A stretch of DNA of 64,000 bases from Tsukamurella sp. M9C (GCF_020169415.1 NZ_JAIULG010000010.1:36080-100079), one strand, 5' to 3'; shown: positions 1 to 9,586, numbered from the stretch's first letter. The notes: generated by a model from the letters alone, not told the origin. Numbers and translations are program-made.

Positions 1-1836
1 GTCTGGGCCGCGTCGTGCGTGACGGCTCCGTCGTCGTTGGAGGGGGCGGTGTCCGCGGCGCTGGCCGGGTTCGTGCTCGTCGCGTCCGTCGAGGACGCGG
101 TGGCGGTGGTCGCCGCGCGGCCCGAACTGCGGGCCGTCACGTCCGACGGTGACGTCATCTCGCACGGGGTGCTGACCGGCGGCTCCGCGGCGCGGCAGTC
201 GACGCTGGAGGTGCAGAAGTCGATCGATGCCGCTGAGGCGACGCTGGGGGAGACCCGGCGTTCGGTGGAGTCTCTGTCCGCGGCGCTGGCCGGGGCGAAC
301 GAGGACTTGGCTGCGCGGCGCGAGGTGACGGAGTCGGCGCTGGCGGCGTTGCACGAGTCGGACGCGCAGCTCGGCGCGATCTACGAGCAGTTGGCCCGGT
401 TGGGGCAGGCGGCGCGGAGCGCGCGCGACGAGGCGGAGCGCCTGGTCGCGCAGCGGTCGCGGATCGAGTCGTCGCGGGACGAGACACGGGCCGCGCTGGT
501 GGAGCACGAGGAGCGCCTGCGGCTGGCCGAGGAGCTGCCCGAGGATTCGGTGTCGGTGGGCACGGACGAGCGGGATGCTGCGGCTGCCGCCCTGGCTGCG
601 GCGCGGTCGGTGGAGATGGAGGCTCGCCTGGCGCGGCGGACGGCCGAGGAGCGTGCGGCCGGCGTGCGGGGCAAGGCCGAGGGGCTTCGACGGGCCGCCG
701 CTGCCGAGAGGGCTGCGCGGGAGCGGGCGGAGGCGGCTGCTGCTGCGCGCCTGTCGGCTGCTGCGGTGGCCGCGTCCGTGGCGGAGGGCGCCGCGCTGGT
801 GACCTCGCGCTTGGGGCGCGCGGTGACTCGTGCCGCTGCGCATCGTGATGCGCTGGAGGCATCACGCGCGCAACGCGCGGGAGCGTTGGACGTCGCGCGG
901 CAGGAGGCGACGTCGCTGACCGCGCGGTTGGCCCAGCTCACTGACGCGGTGCACCGTGACGAGGTCGCGCGCGCGCAGGCGGCGCTGCGGATCGAGCAGC
1001 TCGAGGAGCAGGTGGTGGCGTCGTTCGCGATGTCGCCGGACGATCTGGTCGCCGAGTACGGGCCGGACGTTCCGCTGCCGCCACCGGAGTTGGAGCTTTC
1101 GGAGTACGAGGCTGCGCGGGAGCGCGGCGAGACGGTGGTGCGGCCGCAGGGGCTGCCGTTCGACCGGGCGGTGCAGGAGCGCCGGCTGAAGCTCGCGGAG
1201 AAGGACCTCGCGACGCTGGGGCGCGTGAACCCGCTGGCGCTCGAGGAGTTCGCGGCGCTGGAGGAGCGCTACAACTTCCTCTCTACGCAGCTCGAGGATG
1301 TGAAGTCGGCCCGCGAGGATCTGCTGAGCGTGGTCGAGGAGGTGGACGCCAAGATCCTGCAGGTGTTCACCGAGGCCTGGGTGGACGTGGAGCGCGAGTT
1401 CGTCGAGGTGTTCAAGACGCTGTTCCCGGGCGGCGAGGGCAAGCTGATCCTCACCGAACCGGGCGACATGCTGACCACCGGCATCGACGTCGAGGCCCGT
1501 CCACCGGGCAAGAAGGTCAAGCGGCTCTCGCTGCTCTCCGGTGGCGAGAAGTCCCTGACCGCCGTCGCCATGCTGGTCGCCATCTTCCGTGCCCGGCCCT
1601 CACCCTTCTACGTGATGGACGAGGTCGAAGCCGCCCTGGACGACACCAACCTGCGCCGCTTGATCTCCCTGTTCGAGCAGCTGCGCGACAAGAGCCAGCT
1701 CATCGTGATCACGCACCAGAAGCCGACGATGGAAGTCGCCGACGCGCTGTACGGCGTGTCGATGCGCGGCGACGGCATCACCCAGGTCATCTCTCAGCGG
1801 ATCCGTGGTCAGGAGCTTGGAGCTCTGCCTGTGTGA
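1..1836 (+). CDS. smc: Chromosome partition protein SMC, C-terminal part (partial)
   Basis: The reading frame is open from base 1, so the gene starts upstream; about 611 codons are visible. SMC is the DNA-loop-forming ATPase of the condensin-like SMC-ScpAB complex. Visible in order: the end of the hinge region, a long Ala/Arg/Glu-rich coiled coil (roughly 200-1050), and the C-terminal ABC head. The head has the signature LSGGEK (near 1530-1551), a Walker B ending in [11 protein letters not shown] (near 1612-1642), and a switch histidine in VITHQKP. It ends in a normal TGA. No frameshift or truncation is visible. In M. tuberculosis ftsY follows directly; here ftsY is 46 kb away. Only the upstream end is unknown. 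Confidence 0.97.
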   Translation, partial: VWAASCVTAPSSLEGAVSAALAGFVLVASVEDAVAVVAARPELRAVTSDGDVISHGVLTGGSAARQSTLEVQKSIDAAEATLGETRRSVESLSAALAGANEDLAARREVTESALAALHESDAQLGAIYEQLARLGQAARSARDEAERLVAQRSRIESSRDETRAALVEHEERLRLAEELPEDSVSVGTDERDAAAAALAAARSVEMEARLARRTAEERAAGVRGKAEGLRRAAAAERAARERAEAAAAARLSAAAVAASVAEGAALVTSRLGRAVTRAAAHRDALEASRAQRAGALDVARQEATSLTARLAQLTDAVHRDEVARAQAALRIEQLEEQVVASFAMSPDDLVAEYGPDVPLPPPELELSEYEAARERGETVVRPQGLPFDRAVQERRLKLAEKDLATLGRVNPLALEEFAALEERYNFLSTQLEDVKSAREDLLSVVEEVDAKILQVFTEAWVDVEREFVEVFKTLFPGGEGKLILTEPGDMLTTGIDVEARPPGKKVKRLSLLSGGEKSLTAVAMLVAIFRARPSPFYVMDEVEAALDDTNLRRLISLFEQLRDKSQLIVITHQKPTMEVADALYGVSMRGDGITQVISQRIRGQELGALPV

Positions 1837-1885
1837 CCACGTTTCGAACATCCGAACGAAACTTGTCGGACGTTCCGGATACCGT

Positions 1886-1922
1886 CGGCCACGGGCCGGA
1901 AAAACGACGCGCGCCGGCGCGC
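1886..1922 (+). terminator. Possible smc terminator: two short GC hairpins
   Basis: Two hairpins lie downstream of the smc stop. CGGCC-ACG-GGCCG (1886-1898) is followed by an A-rich run. The perfect palindrome GCGCGCCGGCGCGC (1909-1922) is followed by CTTTC. Neither has a real U tract, so termination is plausible but not certain. This is also the left border of the defence island. Confidence 0.35.
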
Positions 1923-1963
1923 CTTTCGGCCGTTGTTGTCTGCAGAATCTAGAGTGGTGAACC

Positions 1964-3073
1964 GTGTCCGACTATCGATCTGATCTCCTGACGCCGCTGC
2001 ACTCGCCTCGGATCGTAGATTTGTTCGCAGGTCCAGGCGGGCTCGACGTTGCCGCAACGTGGCTTGGAGTGGAGTCGGTGGGGATAGAGCTCGATCGCTC
2101 GGCGTGCGCGACACGAGAAGCGGCCGGACTTCAGTATATTAACTGTGATGTACGCGATGTTGACGCGCTCGAGTTTCTTGATCACAACGTCCTGGCGGGG
2201 GGGCCGCCGTGCCAGACCTTCACTGTTGCGGGCAACGGGGCCGGGAGAAGGCAGCTCGACCTGGTGCTTCATCTCGTGAGTCTCCTCGGGCAGGGCCGCT
2301 CGGGAGAGGTCAAGGCCTTGTTGTCGGAGATGGACGACGAACGCACCGGGCTGGTACTTCAGCCACTGATCTGGGCGCTAAAGCGGGCTGCGTTTGATGA
2401 GCCATTCGAGGCGATCGTGCTCGAGCAGGTACCCGCGGTGCTCCCCGTGTGGCTGGCAATGGCAGAGGTGCTCCGCAAACGTGGTTACGGCGTCAAGTGC
2501 GACGTTCTATACACGGAGGAATACGGCGTTCCCCAGACAAGGCGCCGCGCAGTCATGGTCGCGCGCTACGGAATCCCTGACCGCCTTGTAGCACTCCCGG
2601 CTGCAACCCATGATCGCTTCGACAGAAGGCGACCGGTGATGGGCCAGAATGTGAAGTCGATGGGAGAGGTCCTGCCTGAGTTGGGCGAATTCACTGTCGT
2701 ATCCAATTATGGATCCGGTGGTGTCTCGACTGCACGGGGACGCCGGAAGTCGAGTGCTCCTTCGTTCACTGTGACAGGCAAGATCTCTCGCAATCGGGTC
2801 GTGTTAGACGATGGTTCTGAGTTGCGATTCACGCCTGACCAGGCCGGCAGGCTACAGACGTTCCCGCCGAAGTTTCCCTGGCAGGGTAGGGACATACCGC
2901 AGCAAATCGGGAACGCAGTTCCCCCGGTGTTAGCTGTGCACGTCCTAGCGTCGGTGTTCGGTTGGAGCGACGCCCGCCGGGACTTGGCGTTGGAGGCGGT
3001 CGGATGCGATTGGGTGCGCGATCTTGCGGGTGATAGTCGTGCCGCACAGGAACAACAATTCGTGCTCGCATAG
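1964..3073 (+). CDS. dcm: DNA (cytosine-5-)-methyltransferase
   Basis: A 369-residue C5-methyltransferase that moves a methyl group from S-adenosylmethionine to cytosine in a specific DNA site. Visible motifs: motif I DLFAGPGG (19-26), motif IV GGPPCQ with nucleophile Cys83, motif VI LEQV with Glu154 (ENV is more usual), motif VIII QTRRR (191-195), and motifs IX/X near the C-terminus (FTVTGK, then QIGNAVPP). The target-recognition region is short, as in Dcm enzymes paired with Vsr. The GTG start gives a compact N-terminus just before motif I; its ribosome site is weak. The gene is the first of the defence island, and a Vsr gene closes the island at 12323-12760. The site recognised cannot be read from the sequence. 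Confidence 0.93.
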   Translation: MSDYRSDLLTPLHSPRIVDLFAGPGGLDVAATWLGVESVGIELDRSACATREAAGLQYINCDVRDVDALEFLDHNVLAGGPPCQTFTVAGNGAGRRQLDLVLHLVSLLGQGRSGEVKALLSEMDDERTGLVLQPLIWALKRAAFDEPFEAIVLEQVPAVLPVWLAMAEVLRKRGYGVKCDVLYTEEYGVPQTRRRAVMVARYGIPDRLVALPAATHDRFDRRRPVMGQNVKSMGEVLPELGEFTVVSNYGSGGVSTARGRRKSSAPSFTVTGKISRNRVVLDDGSELRFTPDQAGRLQTFPPKFPWQGRDIPQQIGNAVPPVLAVHVLASVFGWSDARRDLALEAVGCDWVRDLAGDSRAAQEQQFVLA

Positions 3074-3166
3074 CGGTCACCTGCCGTGCAAACGGTTGTT
3101 GTGGTCTGTCGACCGGAGACCTTGAGCCGTCCGAGTGCGCAGCGAGCGCCTGGATGGCTAGGGCTA

Positions 3167-3172
3167 TATGAT
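3167..3172 (+). promoter_or_regulatory. Candidate -10 element upstream of the ATPase-HEPN gene
   Basis: TATGAT lies 32 bases before the ATG at 3205 in the 131-base gap after dcm. No good -35 hexamer sits at the usual distance. It suggests that the ATPase-HEPN gene has its own promoter, separate from dcm. Confidence 0.3.
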
Positions 3173-3204
3173 GCCCGTGTTGTGGCGGAGGACCAGGAGC
3201 GGCG

Positions 3205-4881
3205 ATGAATTCAGCGATCAACTCACACGGAGGCTCCGAGCCGGGATTGGTTCTGAGGTTCGATCCACACACGATCGAACACCTTGGGTCGAACATGTAT
3301 TCTCGCCTTCCGAACGCCGTCGCCGAGCTGGTGGCAAACGCATACGACGCTGATGCGAAGACGATCAGCGTGAAGATCGACGGTAGTGGCGATAGTCAGA
3401 GCATCGTGGTCGCGGATGATGGCCATGGAATGTCGAGATCTGACCTTCGCGACAAGTACCTGAGAATCGGTCGGAACAGACGAGGAGCGAATAATCTTGC
3501 GTCGTCGGAGAGCGGCCGGCGAATGGTGTCTGGAAAGAAGGGGCTCGGAAAGCTCGCCCTATTTGGCATCGGTCATCAAATTGATGTTCGGACTACGCGG
3601 GAAGGGGAATCGGTTCAGAACTTACTCGCCATGAGCTGGGACGATCTGATCACCACCGAGGATGGAGATTATCAGCCGCATTACGAAATTGCCGCCACCG
3701 ATCCGTCAAGCCACGGGACATCGGTGACTGTTTCCAAGCTCACGAGAGTGAGTAATATCAGCCCGTCCCAACTTGCTGAGAGTCTATCGCGACTCTTTCA
3801 CTACAGCGACAGTGAAGTGGAGCTGACTGTTGTTGGTCGTGATGGAAGTCGTCATTCCGTGACCCGGGACTTGAGGCTGAATTCCGTCGCTACCGAGTTT
3901 GAATGGCCAGTTCCGGAAGGTCTTCCAGATTCGGGCGAACGCTTGTCCGAACAGGGGGTCACGGGCCTGATTATTGCTGCAGAGAAGCCGCTTCCGACTC
4001 AGATGCGAGGTATTTCAGTTTACGCCAGCGGGCGGCTCGCGAACGAGCCGGAGTTCTTCGGTGCTTCGGACTCCAGCTACGCGTACGCGTACCTATCGGG
4101 ATATGTCGTCGTAGATGCCCTGGATGAGATTCGCCCTGATGTTGTCGCGACGGACCGGCGAGGTGTGAATTGGGACCACGCGGAGGCAGCTGAAGTGCGC
4201 GCCATTCTTCGGACAATGATCGAAGAGATCGCTCAGCTCAGGCGGCGCCTGCGGGCGGACAAAAAGAAGCGGCAGGTTGAAGAAGAGGCTGGGGTTGACT
4301 CTGATGAATGGGTCGACACAGTGGTGGGGCCAGAGAAAGAGCCGCTGCGTGAATTGATTGGAATCATCGAGTCCGATGAAACCGACATGAGCGATCAAGA
4401 TCGGGGTAACGCGGTCCGAAGCCTGAAAGAGATCGCGCCCCCTTATGCAAACTTGGTGTGGCGCCACCTTCATCCGAGTATTCGGGCTACGTCCGAGGGG
4501 TACTTCAAGGCGGGCGACTACCATCAAGCGCTGGTTGAGGCATGTAAGCGGTACGTTTCGGATCTGAGGGCAGCGGCCAATCTTCCAAATGAATCAGAGT
4601 CGAGTCTATTCGGGAAAGCTCTAGGAGAGCACGGATCGCTAAGCTTCTCACGAAAGTTTCAGACAGGAAGCTTGGTTATCTCGGGTGAGTCGGCGAAAAA
4701 CTTGGAGAACGGTCAGCTTCAGTTGTCGAAAGCGATCTGGATGGCCTTTAGAAACCCTCTGTCGCATGAGCCCCTCGAGACTATCAGGAGCCTCGGGGTG
4801 ATAAGTCATGCCGATTGTTTGGATGCGCTCAGTCTGATGTCTTACCTTAGGCGGCGTGTGGACGACTGTGTGGCGACCTGA
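3205..4881 (+). CDS. GHKL (MORC/Hsp90-type) ATPase fused to a C-terminal HEPN-like (Ymh) domain
   Basis: 558 residues with an ATG behind AGGAGCGGCG. The N-terminus is a histidine-kinase/gyrase B/Hsp90-type ATP-binding fold: N-box ELVANAYDAD (41-50), G1 DDGHG (71-75), G2 GKKGLGK (110-116). A charged, probably helical linker (about 335-400) follows. The last 120 residues resemble the Hypoth_Ymh/HEPN family and end in an Arg-x4-His motif, RNPLSH, with Arg516 and His521. HEPN domains with this motif are often metal-independent RNases in toxin and abortive-infection systems. The gene is visibly less GC-rich than its surroundings (30 G+C in 60 bases at 3781-3840), which points to horizontal transfer. 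Neighbours are dcm upstream and the convergent Z1 operon downstream. Function inferred: a conditional effector or a regulator of the restriction module. Confidence 0.8.
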   Translation: MNSAINSHGGSEPGLVLRFDPHTIEHLGSNMYSRLPNAVAELVANAYDADAKTISVKIDGSGDSQSIVVADDGHGMSRSDLRDKYLRIGRNRRGANNLASSESGRRMVSGKKGLGKLALFGIGHQIDVRTTREGESVQNLLAMSWDDLITTEDGDYQPHYEIAATDPSSHGTSVTVSKLTRVSNISPSQLAESLSRLFHYSDSEVELTVVGRDGSRHSVTRDLRLNSVATEFEWPVPEGLPDSGERLSEQGVTGLIIAAEKPLPTQMRGISVYASGRLANEPEFFGASDSSYAYAYLSGYVVVDALDEIRPDVVATDRRGVNWDHAEAAEVRAILRTMIEEIAQLRRRLRADKKKRQVEEEAGVDSDEWVDTVVGPEKEPLRELIGIIESDETDMSDQDRGNAVRSLKEIAPPYANLVWRHLHPSIRATSEGYFKAGDYHQALVEACKRYVSDLRAAANLPNESESSLFGKALGEHGSLSFSRKFQTGSLVISGESAKNLENGQLQLSKAIWMAFRNPLSHEPLETIRSLGVISHADCLDALSLMSYLRRRVDDCVAT

Positions 4882-4976
4882 AGAGGCAGAAAAATGAGAC
4901 ATTCTGTGCGGACGGGAATTCGGCCGAAATTGAGTTCGCTTTGAGGGCAGGAATCAGGGCGACGGCGGCGTCGGCA

Positions 4977-5726
4977 CTATCGATGACGCGCTTCATTTGT
5001 CGCCTGCAGAATGTTTCGGAGTAGCTCGCGAATCTGAGGTGTGTCCATGCTCTCGAACGAGACGAAGGTCGTCAACCGCAGGATTCGTTTCAGGAAGTCG
5101 CGTAGGAGGTCTCGCTTCCGGTCATCGGATCCGAATTCTGACCAGACAGTGACGATTGCGCGTACAAGAGCGGGGCTAGCGCCGAGTGAAGCTCGGCGCT
5201 CGTAAATCTGTCCGAAGGCTTCGCCGCCGATCATCTCCAGCGCCTCGTACGGATCCGACGAGGTGTTGGACCAAACGAGCTGAGCGCGCCACCAGAGCCG
5301 TCCGAAAGTGTGCCGGGTGAGGTCAGTGCCCAACACTCTGTCACGGATCGGGTTGGGAAAGCGCCAATGCGTGACGTCCGGAAGGAGAACGGCGGCGAAG
5401 AACGCCCAGACGTCTCCTGAACTCGCCTCCGCCGGCACCATGGCGAGTTCGGAGTGGAGGTAGCGCGCGACAACGATGTCGAAACGGTTCCGATCGTCTG
5501 CTGACGTCGACTCGGGAAACCCGGACTCGAGTGCGAGCGAGAGGACGGCTTTCCGATGTTGGTTCAGATCAGCCTCGGCGACCCGCGTCCCTCCGGTAGC
5601 GACGAACACCGCGGCTGGATGTGCCGTCCTCGCTCCCCGGGACAGGTCGCTGATCGACGAGTTCGCCTGCTCGGCGAACAGTTGCTCCGCAGCGGCGGGT
5701 AGGAGACGGGGATACAGCTGAGTCAT
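4977..5726 (-). CDS. DUF6339-like protein, last gene of the Z1 operon
   Basis: 249 residues, ATG at 5726 with GGAGG seven bases upstream; the start overlaps the stop of the preceding gene (ATGA). It is mostly helical by eye, with Arg-, Leu- and Trp-rich stretches in the middle (HWRFPNPIRD, RLWWRAQLVW). No signal peptide, membrane segment or catalytic motif is visible. From memory it resembles DUF6339 proteins, which occur beside PD-(D/E)XK/Z1 restriction genes; that family call could not be checked. Being last in a five-gene overlapping operon suggests it belongs to the complex, perhaps in specificity or structure. Convergent with the ATPase-HEPN gene. Confidence 0.6.
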   Translation of the reverse strand: MTQLYPRLLPAAAEQLFAEQANSSISDLSRGARTAHPAAVFVATGGTRVAEADLNQHRKAVLSLALESGFPESTSADDRNRFDIVVARYLHSELAMVPAEASSGDVWAFFAAVLLPDVTHWRFPNPIRDRVLGTDLTRHTFGRLWWRAQLVWSNTSSDPYEALEMIGGEAFGQIYERRASLGASPALVRAIVTVWSEFGSDDRKRDLLRDFLKRILRLTTFVSFESMDTPQIRELLRNILQATNEARHR

Positions 5727-6622
5727 GCTTTGCCTCCGATGGTGTGCACCGCTCCCTGCACCTCAGCGCTGAACAACGTCGGCAGAGTGTTCCTTCGGAC
5801 GCGGAGGTCTTGGACATCTTGATCGGGGAACAGGCGCTGGACCAACGACTGGAGCATTCGCCCGAGGCTCTCGTCCGGGTAGTCGACATCGTGATCGAAG
5901 TCCGCATCGCTGAGTGCGTGTTCGACGAGCTGCCGCGCGACATCCGCGTGGACGGAGCGGATGGTGGCGAGTTGATCCGCAGAGGCAGTCGAGGCGTTCT
6001 CGAACGCCGCGGCGACAGCACCATTGGATTGGTTGATGCACAGCAGCAGGGATCCCATAGCCGCGCTGTCGAGATCCCCGGCGATCTGGACGAACCAGGT
6101 GGACTGCTCGGGAAGGTTGGTCAGCGCGAAATCGATAATGGTGACGGGGAATTGGGGAGCGTCATCCTCGAGTCGAACCGTGGTCGACTCGTCCCAGAGC
6201 ACCGATCCGGGGAGGTGTGCGGTGAACGGTGCGACGGGAAGTGATCGTGGTTCTGCGAGACACACGATCGTCCTGATCGTGAGGGTCCCGCCGATCTCGG
6301 ATCCGTAGAGCGTGCAGTCGATGTCGATCTCGTGCCGGCCGTCGACCAGCTGCTGGAACGCCCGCCGTCGTTGACGCGACCCGCTCGACTCCCACACGAC
6401 GGATGTGTGCAGGGGCGTGGAAGGGGGAAGCTCCGCATCGCTGTAGATCGCCGGGAGGTCCAGGCGCACCCGGCGTGAGATCTGGAGGTCGGTATTGTAA
6501 TCCCACTCGGGGATCTCGTTCGGTAGCTCTCCGAGCTCTGCTTGGCCGATGACGAGAAGCCATGGAGATGCGAGTATCCGGGATGCGGCCGGGATCTTGT
6601 ACGGCAGCGCAACGTTAGGCAT
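5723..6622 (-). CDS. Uncharacterised protein of the Z1/GHKL defence operon
   Basis: 299 residues, not recognised. The ATG at 6622 is preferred because GGAGG lies six bases upstream; a second ATG at 6628 touches that GGAGG. It overlaps the GHKL gene upstream by 8 bases and the next gene by 4, so it is translationally coupled on both sides. Visible features: an N-terminal beta-rich stretch (about 10-140, alternating hydrophobic residues, Pro-rich turns), then helices; no Cys-rich, P-loop or nuclease motif; no secretion signal. Length and position match the one unassigned component expected between the MutL-like ATPase and the DUF6339-like gene. It could be a target-binding or adaptor subunit. 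Confidence 0.75.
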   Translation of the reverse strand: MPNVALPYKIPAASRILASPWLLVIGQAELGELPNEIPEWDYNTDLQISRRVRLDLPAIYSDAELPPSTPLHTSVVWESSGSRQRRRAFQQLVDGRHEIDIDCTLYGSEIGGTLTIRTIVCLAEPRSLPVAPFTAHLPGSVLWDESTTVRLEDDAPQFPVTIIDFALTNLPEQSTWFVQIAGDLDSAAMGSLLLCINQSNGAVAAAFENASTASADQLATIRSVHADVARQLVEHALSDADFDHDVDYPDESLGRMLQSLVQRLFPDQDVQDLRVRRNTLPTLFSAEVQGAVHTIGGKA

Positions 6623-8585
6623 CGGCATCCTCCGCCTGTGCGGCTGTGAGGGTGATCTCTGTGGTGGTGTCTACCGCCGGCCGAACCAGCAGGGTCCACA
6701 CCGAGCCGTCACCGGGATGAGCGAGCGTCGGGGTGCCGGTGAAATCGCTGCCGTCGAGTCGGCACCACCCCCTGACCTGAGGCACAGGAGCACCGGCCGG
6801 TGCTTCGCTTCGTTTCTCGCGTCCGCCGGCGATGGCGACCTCGAGTACCGCCCCTACGGTGACGGGAACGCGGTGTTCGACGGCGAATTCCTGGGACAGA
6901 ACAGGCTCACCGTTCAGGTAGAGGTACGAGGGAGCTCCGTGGTACTCGATTCGGGGCTTCCGAGTCCGGCGATGTGATCGTTTTCCGGGACTTTCGTTCG
7001 AGTTGGTCGAGGTTTCGGAACGGTCGGAAGACCTGTCGTCGCTGGAGTTGCTCGACGACTCGCCGAAGTCCGGAGCGCCCCCGGAGCCATTCGAGCCGCG
7101 GTTCGTCATCCCGACGCGTTCGGCGAGCGTGGAGGTTCGAGCCGCTGGTCGAGCTCCGACGCCAAGCACGAGATCGGACAGCAGAATCGAGGCGGAGCCC
7201 AGTGCAGCGGTGGACGACTGGCCGTCCGTCCCGGGCTGAAGTTCACCCACGTGCTTGCCTGCGGCGTCCTTCAAACGCTTCAGCGCTACGTTCACGTACG
7301 TTCGCTGAGGTACGTCCAGGTGGGTCGATACCCAATCGTCGTGCGTGGGCGGTTCGGCGCTCGCAAAGACATCGTCGACCTCATCAGCAGCACGAAAGAC
7401 GCCGGAATAGCCGACCATACGGTTCCCGGTCTTCGGACCTGCAAGGTACTTGACCACCAGCTCGGGCGTCCTGAGTAGGCAGATGTGGTGAGTCGTGCCG
7501 TCGAATCCGCACTCTTCCGCGACGGCGCTCGGCTCGAACGGAGGTGAGATGCTGGGCTGGACTGCCAGGGTCCCCAGGTGCTGCTTGGGGCGAGCGCTTG
7601 CGATCGGAGTGCCATCCGGGCCCGATAGCGCGCGGTAGGCATGGACGAAGGTGCTGAGCGGACGGCTTGTCGTCGGGTCGGGAATCTCGACATCGCTGCC
7701 ATTGAGGGTGACTGCGAACTCCATCGCTGTCGTGCCTCGGGATTCGTTTTTGAGCATCTTCGGCCATAGATTCCAGGCGATAGCGTTCGCCATCCACTCG
7801 GCTGCCGATTCCGCATCTGAATCCGGATCCTCCGGGTCCATGTCGAGGTCCGGGTCGATGATGGTGATCGACGTCCCGGTCTCGTCGTCCGCGAATGCGG
7901 TGAGACGTAGCTGCTTCGCGACGGACTCGGCTTGCTCGCCGACGAGCGGTTCGATGATCTCGCCCGATACGTCACCCCACCAGTGGCGTCCGGTGTAGCG
8001 CTGTCCTGACATTCCCTCGCCGACGGTGTAGCTCTGCCACAGACTGCATGCGATGAGGCGAGTCTCGCGACCGTTCACCCCCTGGCAACGGGTGTGGATC
8101 ACGACTGTGCCGCAGCGTGACAGCCGATAGAAGATTCCCTTGCCGAACCCGTAGGTGCCGCCACCGAAGTCGGTGTTACGAGGTTCCCCCACGTTTCGGA
8201 CGAACGAGACGAAGTCGTTGTTGTCGACGATGGCATTGTCCGCGCGAGTAGGGCCGCCGAGGCCGCGAGTACCACGATCGGAGATCGTCAGTATTCGGAG
8301 GCGTTGTCGGTCGAGTGTCGTTCGCAGCGGCAGATGTGCTTTCGAAGGCGCGTCCTGGCCGAGCAGCAGACGCCGCCACACCGGTGCAACACCTGCGGGA
8401 AGATCAGTCAGCGCGAGCGAGAATCGCACGGGGCCGTCGCCCGTGCGAGCGTCCCAGCTGTTCTGCGCGGCTTCACGCACGAGGACCGTGAGAGGATTCA
8501 ACTTGGGCTGGCCGAGCTGATTGCGAATCCCCTCAGCAGCAGAAGCTCCGCCCGGAGGAAACCTCTGTGAATACCATCCGATCAC
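6615..8585 (-). CDS. MutL/MORC-like GHKL ATPase of the Z1 restriction operon
   Basis: 656 residues. The GTG at 8585 overlaps the stop of the nuclease gene (GTGA); the open frame upstream of it is only a shadow. GHKL ATP-binding motifs: N-box VREAAQNSWDA (37-47), G1 SDRGTRGLGG (102-111), and G2 GGGTYGFGKG (141-150). GHKL proteins dimerise on ATP like clamps. The rest has acidic patches (about 235-245) and a Ser/Asn-rich low-complexity linker (about 515-550), followed by a small beta-rich C-terminal domain. Iyer and Aravind described such MutL-like ATPases next to Z1 and restriction-fold nucleases and linked them to the origin of MORC proteins (recalled, not checked). Probable role: ATP-gated clamp controlling the nuclease. 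Confidence 0.85.
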   Translation of the reverse strand: MIGWYSQRFPPGGASAAEGIRNQLGQPKLNPLTVLVREAAQNSWDARTGDGPVRFSLALTDLPAGVAPVWRRLLLGQDAPSKAHLPLRTTLDRQRLRILTISDRGTRGLGGPTRADNAIVDNNDFVSFVRNVGEPRNTDFGGGTYGFGKGIFYRLSRCGTVVIHTRCQGVNGRETRLIACSLWQSYTVGEGMSGQRYTGRHWWGDVSGEIIEPLVGEQAESVAKQLRLTAFADDETGTSITIIDPDLDMDPEDPDSDAESAAEWMANAIAWNLWPKMLKNESRGTTAMEFAVTLNGSDVEIPDPTTSRPLSTFVHAYRALSGPDGTPIASARPKQHLGTLAVQPSISPPFEPSAVAEECGFDGTTHHICLLRTPELVVKYLAGPKTGNRMVGYSGVFRAADEVDDVFASAEPPTHDDWVSTHLDVPQRTYVNVALKRLKDAAGKHVGELQPGTDGQSSTAALGSASILLSDLVLGVGARPAARTSTLAERVGMTNRGSNGSGGAPDFGESSSNSSDDRSSDRSETSTNSNESPGKRSHRRTRKPRIEYHGAPSYLYLNGEPVLSQEFAVEHRVPVTVGAVLEVAIAGGREKRSEAPAGAPVPQVRGWCRLDGSDFTGTPTLAHPGDGSVWTLLVRPAVDTTTEITLTAAQAEDADA

Positions 8586-9586
8586 TGGGCTGCCCCCTGT
8601 GCGACCTTCGCCATCAGTTCGCGTGTCTTCGGTGGCGTCAGTGCATCGGCTACCGGCAAGTCGATCGAGTACTCGACCGCGTAGATCGGTAGCGCGATGT
8701 CGACTCTCCCGAGTGCGTCGGGCGTGATCCTCGGGAAAGAATCCTTGACGGGAATCGTGACCGTCTCCACGACTGCAAATCGTTCGGGGTATCGCTCCTG
8801 GTCGGCAGGTGTCACACCGGCGGCGGCGAGGCGTTCGAAGAACAACTCTCGGTCGTCGACGGCCTCGCTGATTCGTAGTGCGAGTTCCACCAGGGACTCG
8901 CCCGTGGGGTCGGTACGAACCCGAACCCACTGGACGAACAACGGTCGTTCATCGATTCTGTCGAGCTGGTCGATCCCGTGTATCCGGGTGCGATTGCTCT
9001 CGGGATCGGCTGTGGATTTCACTTCGATGTCGCCGGCGGCGGAAACGAAATCGTGCGGTTTTCCGAGCGGTCCGAGCCAGGTGTCCGTCGCCGAAGGGGA
9101 CGATTCGAGCAAGGTCTGCAAGGTGAGTAGTTCGCCGAAGAGGCCGACTATTTGGTCGGTGCTGAGAGCTCTGGGGGCAGGTGCAAAAAGTGCTCTCCAC
9201 CTCGAGAGCACGTCGTTCGCCGCGGCAACGGCACGGTCCGGGGCGGACTCGATCGCTACGAGGAGATCGGCGCCGAGGTCGTTGAAGAGGCTGTCGAGGC
9301 GGCGGTTCACGGTGCATACGTCGAGGTAGCGCTGGTAGTCGCGCTCGGATTCGATCGCGCTCTCTCGCACCTGGAGGTTCGCGCCGTCGATGGTCCGTCG
9401 TGACCGTTGGTTGGGTGGAATCGGCACCAGGATATGCCGATTACCCTCGGTGTCGGTCGCCGCGAGTACGGGCCCTGCCGGGGTAGGGACGGGCAGCGCG
9501 GACGTCCGAAGTTGAGCCTCGGTAGCAGGCTCGTCGAGGTGGCGTGACCAGTGCTCGCTCAGAATCCCCTGGATGTCACGCGCCAA
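8582..9586 (-). CDS. PD-(D/E)XK motif nuclease (DUF4420-type)
   Basis: 334 residues. TTG start at 9586 with GGAG about seven bases upstream, overlapping the end of the Z1 gene by 11 bases; no better in-frame start exists. The restriction-fold core is visible: a helix with Glu152 (GLFGELL), Asp179 in HDF, and Glu188-Val-Lys190 (IEVKST), which gives the E...D...ExK metal-binding set. The family is known as DUF4420, annotated as PD-(D/E)XK motif protein. It is the likely DNA-cutting subunit of the island. Start and stop overlap both neighbours, so it is coupled between the Z1 ATPase and the GHKL ATPase. Confidence 0.88.
   Translation of the reverse strand: MARDIQGILSEHWSRHLDEPATEAQLRTSALPVPTPAGPVLAATDTEGNRHILVPIPPNQRSRRTIDGANLQVRESAIESERDYQRYLDVCTVNRRLDSLFNDLGADLLVAIESAPDRAVAAANDVLSRWRALFAPAPRALSTDQIVGLFGELLTLQTLLESSPSATDTWLGPLGKPHDFVSAAGDIEVKSTADPESNRTRIHGIDQLDRIDERPLFVQWVRVRTDPTGESLVELALRISEAVDDRELFFERLAAAGVTPADQERYPERFAVVETVTIPVKDSFPRITPDALGRVDIALPIYAVEYSIDLPVADALTPPKTRELMAKVAQGAAQ

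Noticed and set aside
8586..8930. An N-terminal extension of the GHKL ATPase
   Set aside because: It lies antisense-free but in the wrong frame over the nuclease gene; a GTGA overlap at 8585 gives the natural start.
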